DNA of 64,000 bases, taken from contig JAEWST010000005.1 of assembly GCA_023398105.1 (NCBI GenBank), positions 1 through 64,000 of the forward strand, in the 5' to 3' direction. The notes below the pieces were generated by a model. That model had not been told where the DNA came from. It did no database searches and worked only from the letters and a program-made list of their open reading frames with translations. Positions 32,679 to 39,815 of the stretch are shown here, one piece after another. The translations under genes and the position numbers were made by a program. The DNA is from Bacillota bacterium (GTDB lineage Bacteria > Bacillota > Clostridia > Acetivibrionales > DSM-1351). Numbering within the stretch: the first letter of the stretch is position 1; every line of letters begins with the position of its first letter.

Positions 32679-32852
32679 TCAAACTACATTCAATGTACAA
32701 CACCACGAACTAAATCCCAGCATTTCAAGCTCTTTTTGTTGAATCGGTATCAAATTTGCACTTATAACATCAAGAACTGCTATGTCATTTCCATAGTATT
32801 TCAGCAGCTTCTTAAAATCTTCTGCTCTTCCAAATAGTTTACAGCGTGTCAT
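32679..32852 (-). CDS. Small hypothetical protein upstream of hammerhead 4
   Basis: 57 aa (MTRCKLFGRAEDFKKLLKYY start, WCCTLNVV end) from ATG 32852 with GGAGGTG 4 bp upstream. It follows the Cro-like gene by 9 bp and its stop abuts the ribozyme. No family recognised. Good start and spacing make it likely real. Confidence 0.7.
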   Translation of the reverse strand: MTRCKLFGRAEDFKKLLKYYGNDIAVLDVISANLIPIQQKELEMLGFSSWCCTLNVV

Positions 32853-32861
32853 AAGCACCTC

Positions 32862-33065
32862 CTACGCACTATGTTTCGCTTCTTTAAAAAACTCTGTCCA
32901 GTCAAATTCAAGTTCTTTTGCTATAGCTTTTGCTGTTTTTACACTTGGATCTGCTTTTCCATTTTCAATCTCAGTTATTAATGTCCGAGATACATTAACT
33001 ATTTCCGCTAGCTCCTTTTGTGTCAATTTTCTTGACTTTCTTAATTCCTTCATCCAATTTCTCAT
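32862..33065 (-). CDS. Cro/Ner-like XRE regulator, first early gene
   Basis: 67 aa, almost entirely an HTH_3 domain (LTQKELAEIVNVSRTLITEI, ENGKADPSVKTAKAIAKEL). It is transcribed from the strong early promoter and divergent from the repressor, the position of Ner/Cro. It probably binds the shared TGTCAA-type operators to lower repressor or early transcription. Confidence 0.88.
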   Translation of the reverse strand: MRNWMKELRKSRKLTQKELAEIVNVSRTLITEIENGKADPSVKTAKAIAKELEFDWTEFFKEAKHSA

Positions 33066-33085
33066 GTAACTCTCACTCTCCTTAC

Positions 33086-33216
33086 GTCAAGTTTGTTGAC
33101 TTATTTAATATTATAAGTCAAGTTTATTGACATGTCAACGCTGTTAATATAAATTATTATAGTTAATGTCAATTATTTTGACATTAGTTGTTGTCAAGAC
33201 GTTTGACATCTATAAT
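33086..33216. promoter_or_regulatory. Immunity switch: divergent promoters and five operators
   Basis: Five palindromes of the type TGTCAA-N5-TTGACA lie at 33086-33100, 33117-33131, 33133-33147 (imperfect), 33167-33183 and 33192-33208. The leftward early promoter is consensus: TTGACA (33138-33133), 17 bp, TATAAT (33115-33110); one operator fills its spacer and another covers its -35. The rightward repressor promoter is TTGTTG (33188-33193), 17 bp, TATAAT (33211-33216), with an operator in its spacer. Confidence 0.85.
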
Positions 33217-33235
33217 ATTTATAAGGAGTGTTGTT

Positions 33236-33679
33236 ATGATTACTGAAACATTAAGGTTACTTAGAAAAGAAAAAAATTTAAAACAAATTGATTTAGCCAA
33301 CTATTTAGGAGTTAGTAGAACTACTTACACTCAATATGAAACTGGCAAAAGTGAGCCTGATCTTAAAATGGTTCAAAAGCTTGCTGACTTTTTTGGTGTC
33401 ACTGTAGACTATCTTTTAGGTCGAGGAACTAGAAATATTAAGGAACAAGAATTAAATAATAAAATCGAACTTACCGCCAAAGATATGAAGGCTATTAAAC
33501 AGAAAGCCGAAAATATAAAGATGTCTTTAATGGCATCTGTCGGTCTTGCTTTTGATGGAAAGATAGACGAAGACGATGAGGATACACTTGCAAAAGTAAT
33601 GGCAGCATTAGAGGAAGGCATGATTCTCGCTAAAAAAGAAGCCAAGGAGAAATATACTCCTAATAAATATAAAAAATAA
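33236..33679 (+). CDS. Phage repressor (XRE family)
   Basis: 147 aa from ATG 33236 behind AAGGAG; the longer frame to 33188 lies inside the promoter. HTH domain: LRLLRKEKNLKQIDLANYLG, VSRTTYTQYETGKSEPDLKM, FFGVTVDYLLGR. The C-terminal half is acidic and helical and could serve dimerisation. Divergent from the Cro-like gene and next to an ImmA/IrrE protease, it should be the lysogeny repressor. Confidence 0.9.
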   Translation: MITETLRLLRKEKNLKQIDLANYLGVSRTTYTQYETGKSEPDLKMVQKLADFFGVTVDYLLGRGTRNIKEQELNNKIELTAKDMKAIKQKAENIKMSLMASVGLAFDGKIDEDDEDTLAKVMAALEEGMILAKKEAKEKYTPNKYKK

Positions 33680-33715
33680 CATTTATGTTACTTTTACGAT
33701 TGGAATGATGCTGAC

Positions 33716-34150
33716 TTGAGATATATAAAATACCTTGTAAAAAAAATAGTTCATAAATACGATACAAATGACCCTTATAAATTATGTAAGCTGCTAAGCA
33801 TCACCGTTAAAGAAGTTGATATTGGGAACATCCGAGGAATGTATCAGCACGATTTCCGTAAGAAGCTAATATATATAAACAGCAAGCTTGATCATCAGGT
33901 TCAAAGGCAGGTGTTAGCACATGAACTTGGACATGCTCTGTTACATAAAAAAGTAAATATTGTTTTTCTTGATACACACACATGCCTGAATGTTGATAAA
34001 CTTGAAGTTGAAGCGAATACTTTTGCTGCTGAATTGCTAATTCCTGATGATGAGATTACCCAATATTATGAGTATTCTAGCGAATGTTTAGCATGTATAT
34101 TTGGTGTTCAAGAGAAGCTTGTTGAGTATAAAACTAAAAATTACATATAA
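33716..34150 (+). CDS. ImmA/IrrE-family metalloprotease
   Basis: 144 aa with a TTG start and a weak GGAATG site. The zinc motif HELGH (VLAHELGHALLHKK) and the third ligand region VEANTFAAELLIPDD define the family. In ICEBs1, ImmA cleaves the ImmR repressor to induce the element. The same pairing here suggests that induction is by repressor proteolysis, not RecA (inference). Confidence 0.9.
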   Translation: MRYIKYLVKKIVHKYDTNDPYKLCKLLSITVKEVDIGNIRGMYQHDFRKKLIYINSKLDHQVQRQVLAHELGHALLHKKVNIVFLDTHTCLNVDKLEVEANTFAAELLIPDDEITQYYEYSSECLACIFGVQEKLVEYKTKNYI

Positions 34151-34160
34151 TAAGGTAGGC

Positions 34161-34287
34161 TTTCCTTTGTAATTATATTTAATTTTTCCTTTGTAGTATT
34201 TTTAATGATTTTGCCAGAATGGCTTTATATAGCATGTTTGAGTACAAAGGAAATTTTCCTTTCAAAAGCTCATAAATTTCCTTTGTA
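34161..34287. repeat. Four CCTTTGTA motifs between immA and the phage end
   Basis: CCTTTGTA occurs at 34164-34171, 34188-34195 and 34280-34287, and inverted (TACAAAGG) at 34243-34250. This spacing in a non-coding 390-bp region suggests protein binding sites, perhaps for transposase, host factor or a regulator. Confidence 0.5.
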
Positions 34288-34339
34288 AATAGCAGATATA
34301 CTGTGTATAAACCTAAAAACAAAGTCATGTAAACCGCTA

Positions 34340-34358
34340 TTAAACACCGTTTAAACAG
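34340..34358 (-). repeat. Inner transposase-site candidate, early end
   Basis: On the minus strand CTGTTTAAACGGTGTTTAA matches CTGTTTAAAAGGTGTTTAA at 1169-1187 on the plus strand with one difference. The two copies lie 178 and 172 bp from their prophage ends, in inverted orientation. Confidence 0.75.
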
Positions 34359-34381
34359 TTTTTAAATATTAATTAAAAATA

Positions 34382-34418
34382 AACAAGCTCTGTAAAATAT
34401 TCATTACGGAGCTTGTTT
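34382..34418 (+). terminator. Bidirectional terminator near the phage end
   Basis: AACAAGCTC-TGTAA pairs with TTACGGAGCTTGTT around an AATATTCA-type loop and is followed by T4. It ends the repressor-immA transcript and shields the early end. Confidence 0.75.
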
Positions 34419-34515
34419 TCTATTTGCACGTTAGTTTTATTCATTTTTTCTCAAATGCCCTATTTAACGGTATTTGTTAGGTTTTTTCGGTATTTTTCGG
34501 TATCATTTTTTTTCT

Positions 34516-34541
34516 CAGATATCATACAAAAGTACAGTGTG
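34516..34541. repeat. Prophage early end and target-site duplication
   Basis: The prophage ends at TACA (34533-34536). CAGATATC (34516-34523) is the inverted counterpart of GATATCTG at the other end, at the same 13-bp offset. GTGTG (34537-34541) duplicates 992-996. Confidence 0.9.
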
Positions 34542-34614
34542 GGGGCTTATCAAATGAAAAGTTATAGAAGTGGGGGACATTTTCTTGCCTCGTTATATTT
34601 GAAAGTTGAGCTAA
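34542..34614 (+). repeat. Right part of interrupted family 2 element with a family 1 fragment inside
   Basis: GGGGCTTATCAAATGAAAAG continues the family 2 sequence broken at 996. Then 34562-34598 match the inverted left end of family 1 (ending CGTTATAT), and GAAAGTTGAGCTAA (34601-34614) resumes the family 2 terminus. This is a nested or hybrid repeat. Confidence 0.7.
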
Positions 34615-34678
34615 ATCTATATTAAGTGGCTGAATAATAATAGGACAAAAAAATCAAGTTAAAAATATTTAAAAAGTG

Positions 34679-34707
34679 TTGACATTTTAAATAAATTAAT
34701 GCATAAT
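34679..34707 (+). promoter_or_regulatory. Promoter of tRNA-Tyr
   Basis: TTGACA (34679-34684), 17 bp, CATAAT (34702-34707), 43 bp before the tRNA. Confidence 0.7.
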
Positions 34708-34750
34708 TCTATTTGTCGCAAAAATCTGTGACATTTTGTTTAATAAACAC

Positions 34751-34835
34751 GGAAGGGTTCCCGAGTGGCCAAAGGGGGCAGACTGTAAATCTGTTGCGTC
34801 TCGCTTCGATGGTTCGAATCCATCTCCTTCCACCA
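34751..34835 (+). tRNA. tRNA-Tyr (GUA)
   Basis: 85 nt with encoded CCA, a long variable arm (class II) and anticodon loop CTGTAAA, giving GTA. Confidence 0.95.
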
Positions 34836-34932
34836 ATGAAGCCTTGTACATATGCCATTACGCTGTGTTCAGGGTTTTTATTTTATGTAAAGCAGAAATA
34901 TTAGTTTTATTATTACAAATACATAAAAACTA

Positions 34933-34970
34933 TTGACATAGCTTACCACTGTGTAATACTATTACACAGT
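34933..34970 (+). promoter_or_regulatory. Operator-promoter of the ABC exporter operon
   Basis: TTGACA (34933-34938), 18 bp, TACTAT (34957-34962). The palindrome ACTGTGTAATA-C-TATTACACAGT (34948-34970) covers the spacer and -10, the mark of repression by a GntR- or PadR-type dimer. No such regulator gene lies in the window. Confidence 0.7.
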
Positions 34971-35032
34971 AAGTATTTTTTACTTTTCAATAGTATTTGC
35001 ATACAATTCTACGGTGAAAGGAGTGTATTAAA

Positions 35033-35071
35033 ATGAAAACAGCTAAAATCTATGAGGTGTTTTATCAATAG
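35033..35071 (+). CDS. 12-residue leader peptide of the ABC operon
   Basis: MKTAKIYEVFYQ with AAGGAGTG 7 bp before its ATG, lying between promoter and terminator. Its size, strong site and position point to a leader peptide whose ribosome stalling controls read-through (inference; the B. subtilis bmrCD operon is the known parallel). Confidence 0.65.
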   Translation: MKTAKIYEVFYQ

Positions 35072-35167
35072 TTTAATATCGAACCTATAACGTAAGTACT
35101 TTTATATACTTTCTATTAGGCTAACCACTTGAGTAACCGTCATTTATAGTCCTACTAATGTAATATT

Positions 35168-35193
35168 AACACGATGCGTTATCGTGTTTTTTT
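35168..35193 (+). terminator. Attenuator terminator before the ABC genes
   Basis: AACACGAT-GCGTT-ATCGTGTT followed by T7, 195 bp upstream of the first ABC gene and 97 bp after the leader peptide. Between 35194 and 35387 no gene is seen. Confidence 0.85.
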
Positions 35194-35387
35194 ATTTCCT
35201 ATTTTTTATTTATATTTTTGAGAATATTATACCTTAACTCAAATTTTTGCAGTATTGCTACATATCAACGTAAATTATATAAATGATAATTAACTCTGTG
35301 GTAACAATATAATTGTTAACGAAACAATAGGTTCTCCACCTATAGTTTCAATATATTTTGTGCCTTAAGTGCACGTGGGAGGTTAGT

Positions 35388-37238
35388 ATGGAACCAAACA
35401 ACAAAGGCAGACTAAAAATGCTTTATTCTTTTATCAAAGGCTTTAGATGGCTATTTGTTTTAGCAATCTTTTCTACAATGCTTGCAATTATTTTTAACTA
35501 TCTATTGCCACAAATTATCAAAATAATTATAGACTCAGTAATTGGAACTGAGCCTTTAAAGCTTCCAGAAGGGATTTTAAAGTATATTAACTTACATGGT
35601 GGCAGAGATATTCTTAGAAGCAACCTTCTCCTCTGCTCCTTATTAGCTCTTGTTTTCGCGATATTATCGGGTGCTTTTACATATCTGTTTAGAGTTTGTA
35701 TTGCAAAAGCATCTGAAGGTACTATCAGAAAGCTTCGCAATCACCTGTATGATCACATTCAAAAGCTTCCTTATAGCTGGCATGTCAAAAATCAAACTGG
35801 TGATATTATTCAGCGTTGTACCTCTGACGTTGAAGTTGTACGAAATTTTTTATTACTGCAATTTATAGAAATGGTCAGAACGGTTTTTTTAATTACCTTC
35901 TCTCTCCTGCTGATGTTTTGGATGAATGTAAAACTTTCGCTGATTGCTCTTACATTTATACCAATTGTAATAGCCTATTCAGCTATATTCTACAAAAAAA
36001 TTGCTGACAGATTTAAGTATGCTGATGAGGCTGAAGGTGCTCTTTCAGCAATGGTTCAGGAAAATTTTACAGGTGTACGTGTTGTTCGTGCTTTTGGAAG
36101 GCAAGCAAGTGAAATTGAGAATTTCGATGTCAAAAATGACCACTTCGCTAATTACTGGATAAAATTAGGCTTTTTGCTCAGTAAATACTGGGGTATTGGT
36201 GACTTTTTTTCAAGTCTTCAGGTAATGCTTATTATAATTTTTGGTTCTATTGAAGCTGCCAATGGTGTAATAACCTTAGGAGAATTTTTAGTTTTTATTT
36301 TCTATAATTCTATGCTGGTTTGGCCAATTAGAAATTTTGGACGAATACTGTCTGAAATGAGTAAAACCAGTGTTTCTCTTAGCCGTATTAATGAAATTAT
36401 TTCTGAAGAAGAAGAAAAGGATTGCGAAGGTGCAATTACACCTGATATGACTTATGACATTGAATTTAAAAATGTTAATTTTGACTATGAAGGCATTAAG
36501 CCTGTTCTTAAGAATATTTCATTTAAAATTAAGTCTGGTACCACCTTTGGTATCTTAGGCGGAACTGGCTCTGGAAAATCAACAATAATGTATTTGCTAG
36601 ATAGGCTTTACGAGCTTCCTGATGACTGTGGGACTATCGAAATTGGCGGAGTTAATATCAAAAACATAAAGCTTGATTATTTAAGAAGCAATATTGGCTT
36701 TGTGCTTCAAGAGCCCTTTTTATTCTCAAAAACCATTAAGGAAAACATTGACGCTTTCAAGAACACTAATGATATTGAGCTAATTCGCCACAATGCAAGC
36801 ATAGCAGCAGTTGATGATGCGATAATTGGTTTTTCAAAAGGTTATGATACCATCGTAGGCGAACGTGGAGTTACTCTTTCAGGTGGACAAAAACAGAGAG
36901 TAGCCATTGCAAGAATGTTAATGCAAAAATCACCTATTATGATTTTTGATGATTCTCTTTCCGCTGTAGATTCCGAGACAGATGCAAAAATTCGTGCTCA
37001 GCTAAATGAGAACACCTCACACAGCACAGTTATTCTTGTTTCACATAGAATTACAACCCTAATGCAGGCTGATGTGATTATGGTTTTAAATGCTGGTGAA
37101 ATATCAGAAATTGGAACCCATTCCGAACTTCTGACAAACGAAAATGGTATTTACAGAAAAATATATGATATTCAGAGCAGCCTTGAAACAGAACTTTTAG
37201 ACGCTGCTAAGGATGAGCATTTTGGAGGTGAAAATTAA
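35388..37238 (+). CDS. ABC exporter half-transporter (BmrC/YheI-like)
   Basis: 616 aa from ATG 35388 behind GGGAGG; the frame to 35358 is longer without a site. Six membrane helices (residues about 25-320) are followed by an ATPase with Walker A GGTGSGKST, Q-loop FVLQEPFLF, signature LSGGQKQR and Walker B IMIFDDSLSAVD, where the catalytic Glu is replaced by Asp (DD). That degenerate site is typical of one half of heterodimeric exporters. Pairs with the next gene. Probably multidrug export. Confidence 0.88.
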   Translation: MEPNNKGRLKMLYSFIKGFRWLFVLAIFSTMLAIIFNYLLPQIIKIIIDSVIGTEPLKLPEGILKYINLHGGRDILRSNLLLCSLLALVFAILSGAFTYLFRVCIAKASEGTIRKLRNHLYDHIQKLPYSWHVKNQTGDIIQRCTSDVEVVRNFLLLQFIEMVRTVFLITFSLLLMFWMNVKLSLIALTFIPIVIAYSAIFYKKIADRFKYADEAEGALSAMVQENFTGVRVVRAFGRQASEIENFDVKNDHFANYWIKLGFLLSKYWGIGDFFSSLQVMLIIIFGSIEAANGVITLGEFLVFIFYNSMLVWPIRNFGRILSEMSKTSVSLSRINEIISEEEEKDCEGAITPDMTYDIEFKNVNFDYEGIKPVLKNISFKIKSGTTFGILGGTGSGKSTIMYLLDRLYELPDDCGTIEIGGVNIKNIKLDYLRSNIGFVLQEPFLFSKTIKENIDAFKNTNDIELIRHNASIAAVDDAIIGFSKGYDTIVGERGVTLSGGQKQRVAIARMLMQKSPIMIFDDSLSAVDSETDAKIRAQLNENTSHSTVILVSHRITTLMQADVIMVLNAGEISEIGTHSELLTNENGIYRKIYDIQSSLETELLDAAKDEHFGGEN

Positions 37239-39070
37239 TGGCTTATTTGGAAGAAGAAGAATACAAAAAGCCCTTCTCATTTAAAGTGTGGGCTAAAATA
37301 ATACCCTTTGTTAAACTGTATAAAAAACATTTTTTAATGGCAATGAGTTTTTTAGTTTTAATATCTATTATAGATGTAACTTACCCCTTGTTTCAAAGAT
37401 TCGCAATTAATAATTTTATTATACCAGCTTCAACAGAAGGTATCTGGAAATTTGCCACCTTATACGGTTGCATTATTTTATTACAAGTAATTGCAGTTAT
37501 AGTTTTTATAGAAAATTCAATGAGTGTGGAACTAAATGTTGCTAAAGCTATCAGAAAGGCAGTGTTTGTTCATCTTCAAAAGCTTTCCTTTAGTTATTAC
37601 AATACTACCCCTGTGGGATATATGATGGCAAGGGTAATGAGTGATACTGGACGTATAGGACAAATGGTTTCCTGGGGCATGACAGATATTTTATGGGCAG
37701 TCGTTTATGTAGTTGGTGTTTTTATTGCGATGCTGTTATTAAATTTCAAGCTGGCATTATTAGTTATGTGTGTAATCCCATGTATTGCACTTATTACAAT
37801 TTATTTTCAGAAGAAAATATTAAATGTAAATAGAAAAATCCGAAAAATCAACTCAAGATTGACAGGAGCCTTCAACGAAGGTATCACAGGTGCAAAAACC
37901 TCTAAGACTCTGGTTATTGAAGATAAGAACTTAAAGGAGTTTTCTGTTATTACTGATAAGTTTTATTCATCAACTATGCATGCCACTATACTTAATGCTA
38001 TATTTATTCCAATAGTACTGTCTTTCAGCACTATTGCAGTTTGCATTGTTCTGGTACGAGGGGGTTATTTAGTTATAAATGATGCAATGGAATTTGGAAC
38101 ACTTTCTGTCTTTATCACCTATGGCATAAGTATATTTGAGCCAATACAGCAAATTGCACGTGTTTTTGCTGATTTTGTTTCTACTCAGGCTAATATTGAA
38201 CGTGTAACAGGGTTAATTGAAACTGAACCCGATATAACTGACACACCTGAGGTTATTGAAAAATATGGTGATAATTTTAACCCTAAAAAAGAAAATTGGG
38301 AAACTATAAAAGGTGATATTGAGTTTAAGGATGTTTCCTTCAAGTATCCTGATGGCGATGAATATATACTAACTGATTTTAATCTCAAAATACCTGCTGG
38401 AACTACTGTAGCAATTGTGGGTGAAACTGGTGCTGGAAAAAGTACACTTGTAAACCTTGCCTGCAGATTCTTTGAACCGACAAAGGGTCATATTCTGATT
38501 GACGGAAAAGATTATAAGGAGCGTTCACAGCTATGGCTCCATAACAACATAGGTTATGTGCTGCAAAGCCCTCACCTGTTTTCTGGAACAATTCGAGACA
38601 ACCTTCGATATGGAAAGTTTGATGCAACTGATGAAGAGCTTGAAGCCGCCATCAAGCTTGTGGCAGCAGATACCATTATTAACAGTATGGATAAAGGTCT
38701 GGACACCAACATTGGCGAAGGCGGCGACCGCCTGTCCACTGGCGAAAAGCAGCTGATATCCTTTGCTAGAGCAATTATAGCTGATCCAAAAATATTTGTA
38801 CTTGATGAGGCAACCTCTTCAATTGACACTCAAACAGAACAATTAATACAAAATGCTATTATGCATATTTTAAATAACAGAACTTCCTTTTTAATCGCTC
38901 ACAGGCTGTCTACGATCAAGAAGGCTGATATTATATTGGTGGTTAAGAATGGTAATATCATAGAGCGTGGAACCCATAAAGAGCTATTGAAACAAAAAGG
39001 CTACTACTACTCCCTTTATCAAAAGCAATTTGAAGAAGAGACTGGGGCAGCTATGCTTAATAAAATGTAA
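37238..39070 (+). CDS. ABC exporter half-transporter (BmrD/YheH-like)
   Basis: 610 aa; ATG overlaps the upstream stop (TAATG) behind GGAGGTG. Membrane domain about residues 25-320. ATPase: Walker A GETGAGKST, Walker B KIFVLDEATSSID with an intact catalytic Glu, and signature LSTGEKQ instead of LSGGQ. The two subunits therefore form one canonical and one degenerate ATP site, as in BmrCD. Confidence 0.88.
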   Translation: MAYLEEEEYKKPFSFKVWAKIIPFVKLYKKHFLMAMSFLVLISIIDVTYPLFQRFAINNFIIPASTEGIWKFATLYGCIILLQVIAVIVFIENSMSVELNVAKAIRKAVFVHLQKLSFSYYNTTPVGYMMARVMSDTGRIGQMVSWGMTDILWAVVYVVGVFIAMLLLNFKLALLVMCVIPCIALITIYFQKKILNVNRKIRKINSRLTGAFNEGITGAKTSKTLVIEDKNLKEFSVITDKFYSSTMHATILNAIFIPIVLSFSTIAVCIVLVRGGYLVINDAMEFGTLSVFITYGISIFEPIQQIARVFADFVSTQANIERVTGLIETEPDITDTPEVIEKYGDNFNPKKENWETIKGDIEFKDVSFKYPDGDEYILTDFNLKIPAGTTVAIVGETGAGKSTLVNLACRFFEPTKGHILIDGKDYKERSQLWLHNNIGYVLQSPHLFSGTIRDNLRYGKFDATDEELEAAIKLVAADTIINSMDKGLDTNIGEGGDRLSTGEKQLISFARAIIADPKIFVLDEATSSIDTQTEQLIQNAIMHILNNRTSFLIAHRLSTIKKADIILVVKNGNIIERGTHKELLKQKGYYYSLYQKQFEEETGAAMLNKM

Positions 39071-39076
39071 TTACTA

Positions 39077-39122
39077 TAAAAGGTTCAGATTTAGTATTTA
39101 AAAAATCTGAACCTTTTATTTT
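39077..39122 (+). terminator. Terminator of the ABC operon
   Basis: AAAAGGTTCAGATTT pairs with AAATCTGAACCTTTT around an AT-rich loop, with T-rich sequence beyond. Works in both directions. Confidence 0.85.
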
Positions 39123-39202
39123 TATAAAAATAATAGCTTTTTAATTTTACTAATAGACTAAATTGGACATCCATCAACTTAACTGCTTTAACTATTTATT
39201 AT

Positions 39203-39727
39203 TTACTGAAAAGCTCTAGGTTCTGGTAATTTTTTGTATTCAGGCTTAGCCTCAATTATTTTAGTAATCTTGTTAATCATTTTGTTTAATATTAGTACCT
39301 CATTATCTTTATATTTATCTTCAATTATCACTTCGTTAGTTTCTACATTTATCCCAAATGGAGGCATATTATCAAGAGTCCACGCAATAGTTTTCTTTTG
39401 TCCTTTATACGTTATTTCTAGATATTGTTTAACTGGAATAGACCAATGAGCATACGCTGGAAAGGCTTCATTGTAATTAAAAATATCAATTTTTTGCATC
39501 TCACCAAGTATAGTTTCCATTTCATCTTTACTTAATTTCATTTTGATAATAGGTGAGCCTTCTTTTGTGTATGTATCATCATAGGTGTTTAGTACACTTC
39601 TTCCTCCAATACTATATTTTAGTATAAAGTCAAAATTGGAGTTAATATCTGTACTTCTATACATTGCTATGCCAATAGCTCCCGTTAATAAAATACCAAC
39701 TATTAGCCCAACTATTGTTCCTTTCAT
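39203..39727 (-). CDS. Membrane-anchored hypothetical protein, tandem copy 2
   Basis: 174 aa from ATG 39727 (MKGTIVGLIVGILLTGAIGI) with AAGGGG upstream. One N-terminal membrane helix or signal anchor, then a domain with SKDEMETILGEMQKIDIFNY and PVKQYLEITYKGQKKTIAW. It is a diverged duplicate of the gene at 39816-40316 (about 70 percent alike by eye). Function unknown. Confidence 0.7.
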   Translation of the reverse strand: MKGTIVGLIVGILLTGAIGIAMYRSTDINSNFDFILKYSIGGRSVLNTYDDTYTKEGSPIIKMKLSKDEMETILGEMQKIDIFNYNEAFPAYAHWSIPVKQYLEITYKGQKKTIAWTLDNMPPFGINVETNEVIIEDKYKDNEVLILNKMINKITKIIEAKPEYKKLPEPRAFQ

Positions 39728-39815
39728 TTCACAATCCCCTTCACTCATCTAATAATTAACTAACAAATTAAATTGAATATCCATCAACTTAAAGGCACTA
39801 CTTTATACTGGTTAG

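Larger units (their letters stand above)
997..34536. mobile_element. Complete Mu-like transposable siphophage prophage
   Basis: The ends read TGTA...TACA and are flanked by the direct repeat GTGTG (992-996 and 34537-34541), the 5-bp duplication expected of Mu-family transposition. Both ends carry GATATCTG exactly 13 bp in, in inverted orientation (1010-1017 and 34516-34523). They also carry a 19-bp inverted pair with 18/19 identity at 1169-1187 and 34340-34358. Joining the flanks restores a family 2 repeat. The genes include MuA- and MuB-like proteins, GemA, Mor, terminases, a full structural set and lysis genes. No broken gene was found, so the phage may be functional. The early (Mu 'left') end is at 34536. 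Confidence 0.95.

Noticed and set aside
637..34835. tRNA genes flanking the prophage as integrase attachment sites
   Set aside because: No integrase gene is present; the 5-bp duplication, end repeats and MuA/MuB proteins show transposition, and neither tRNA is interrupted.
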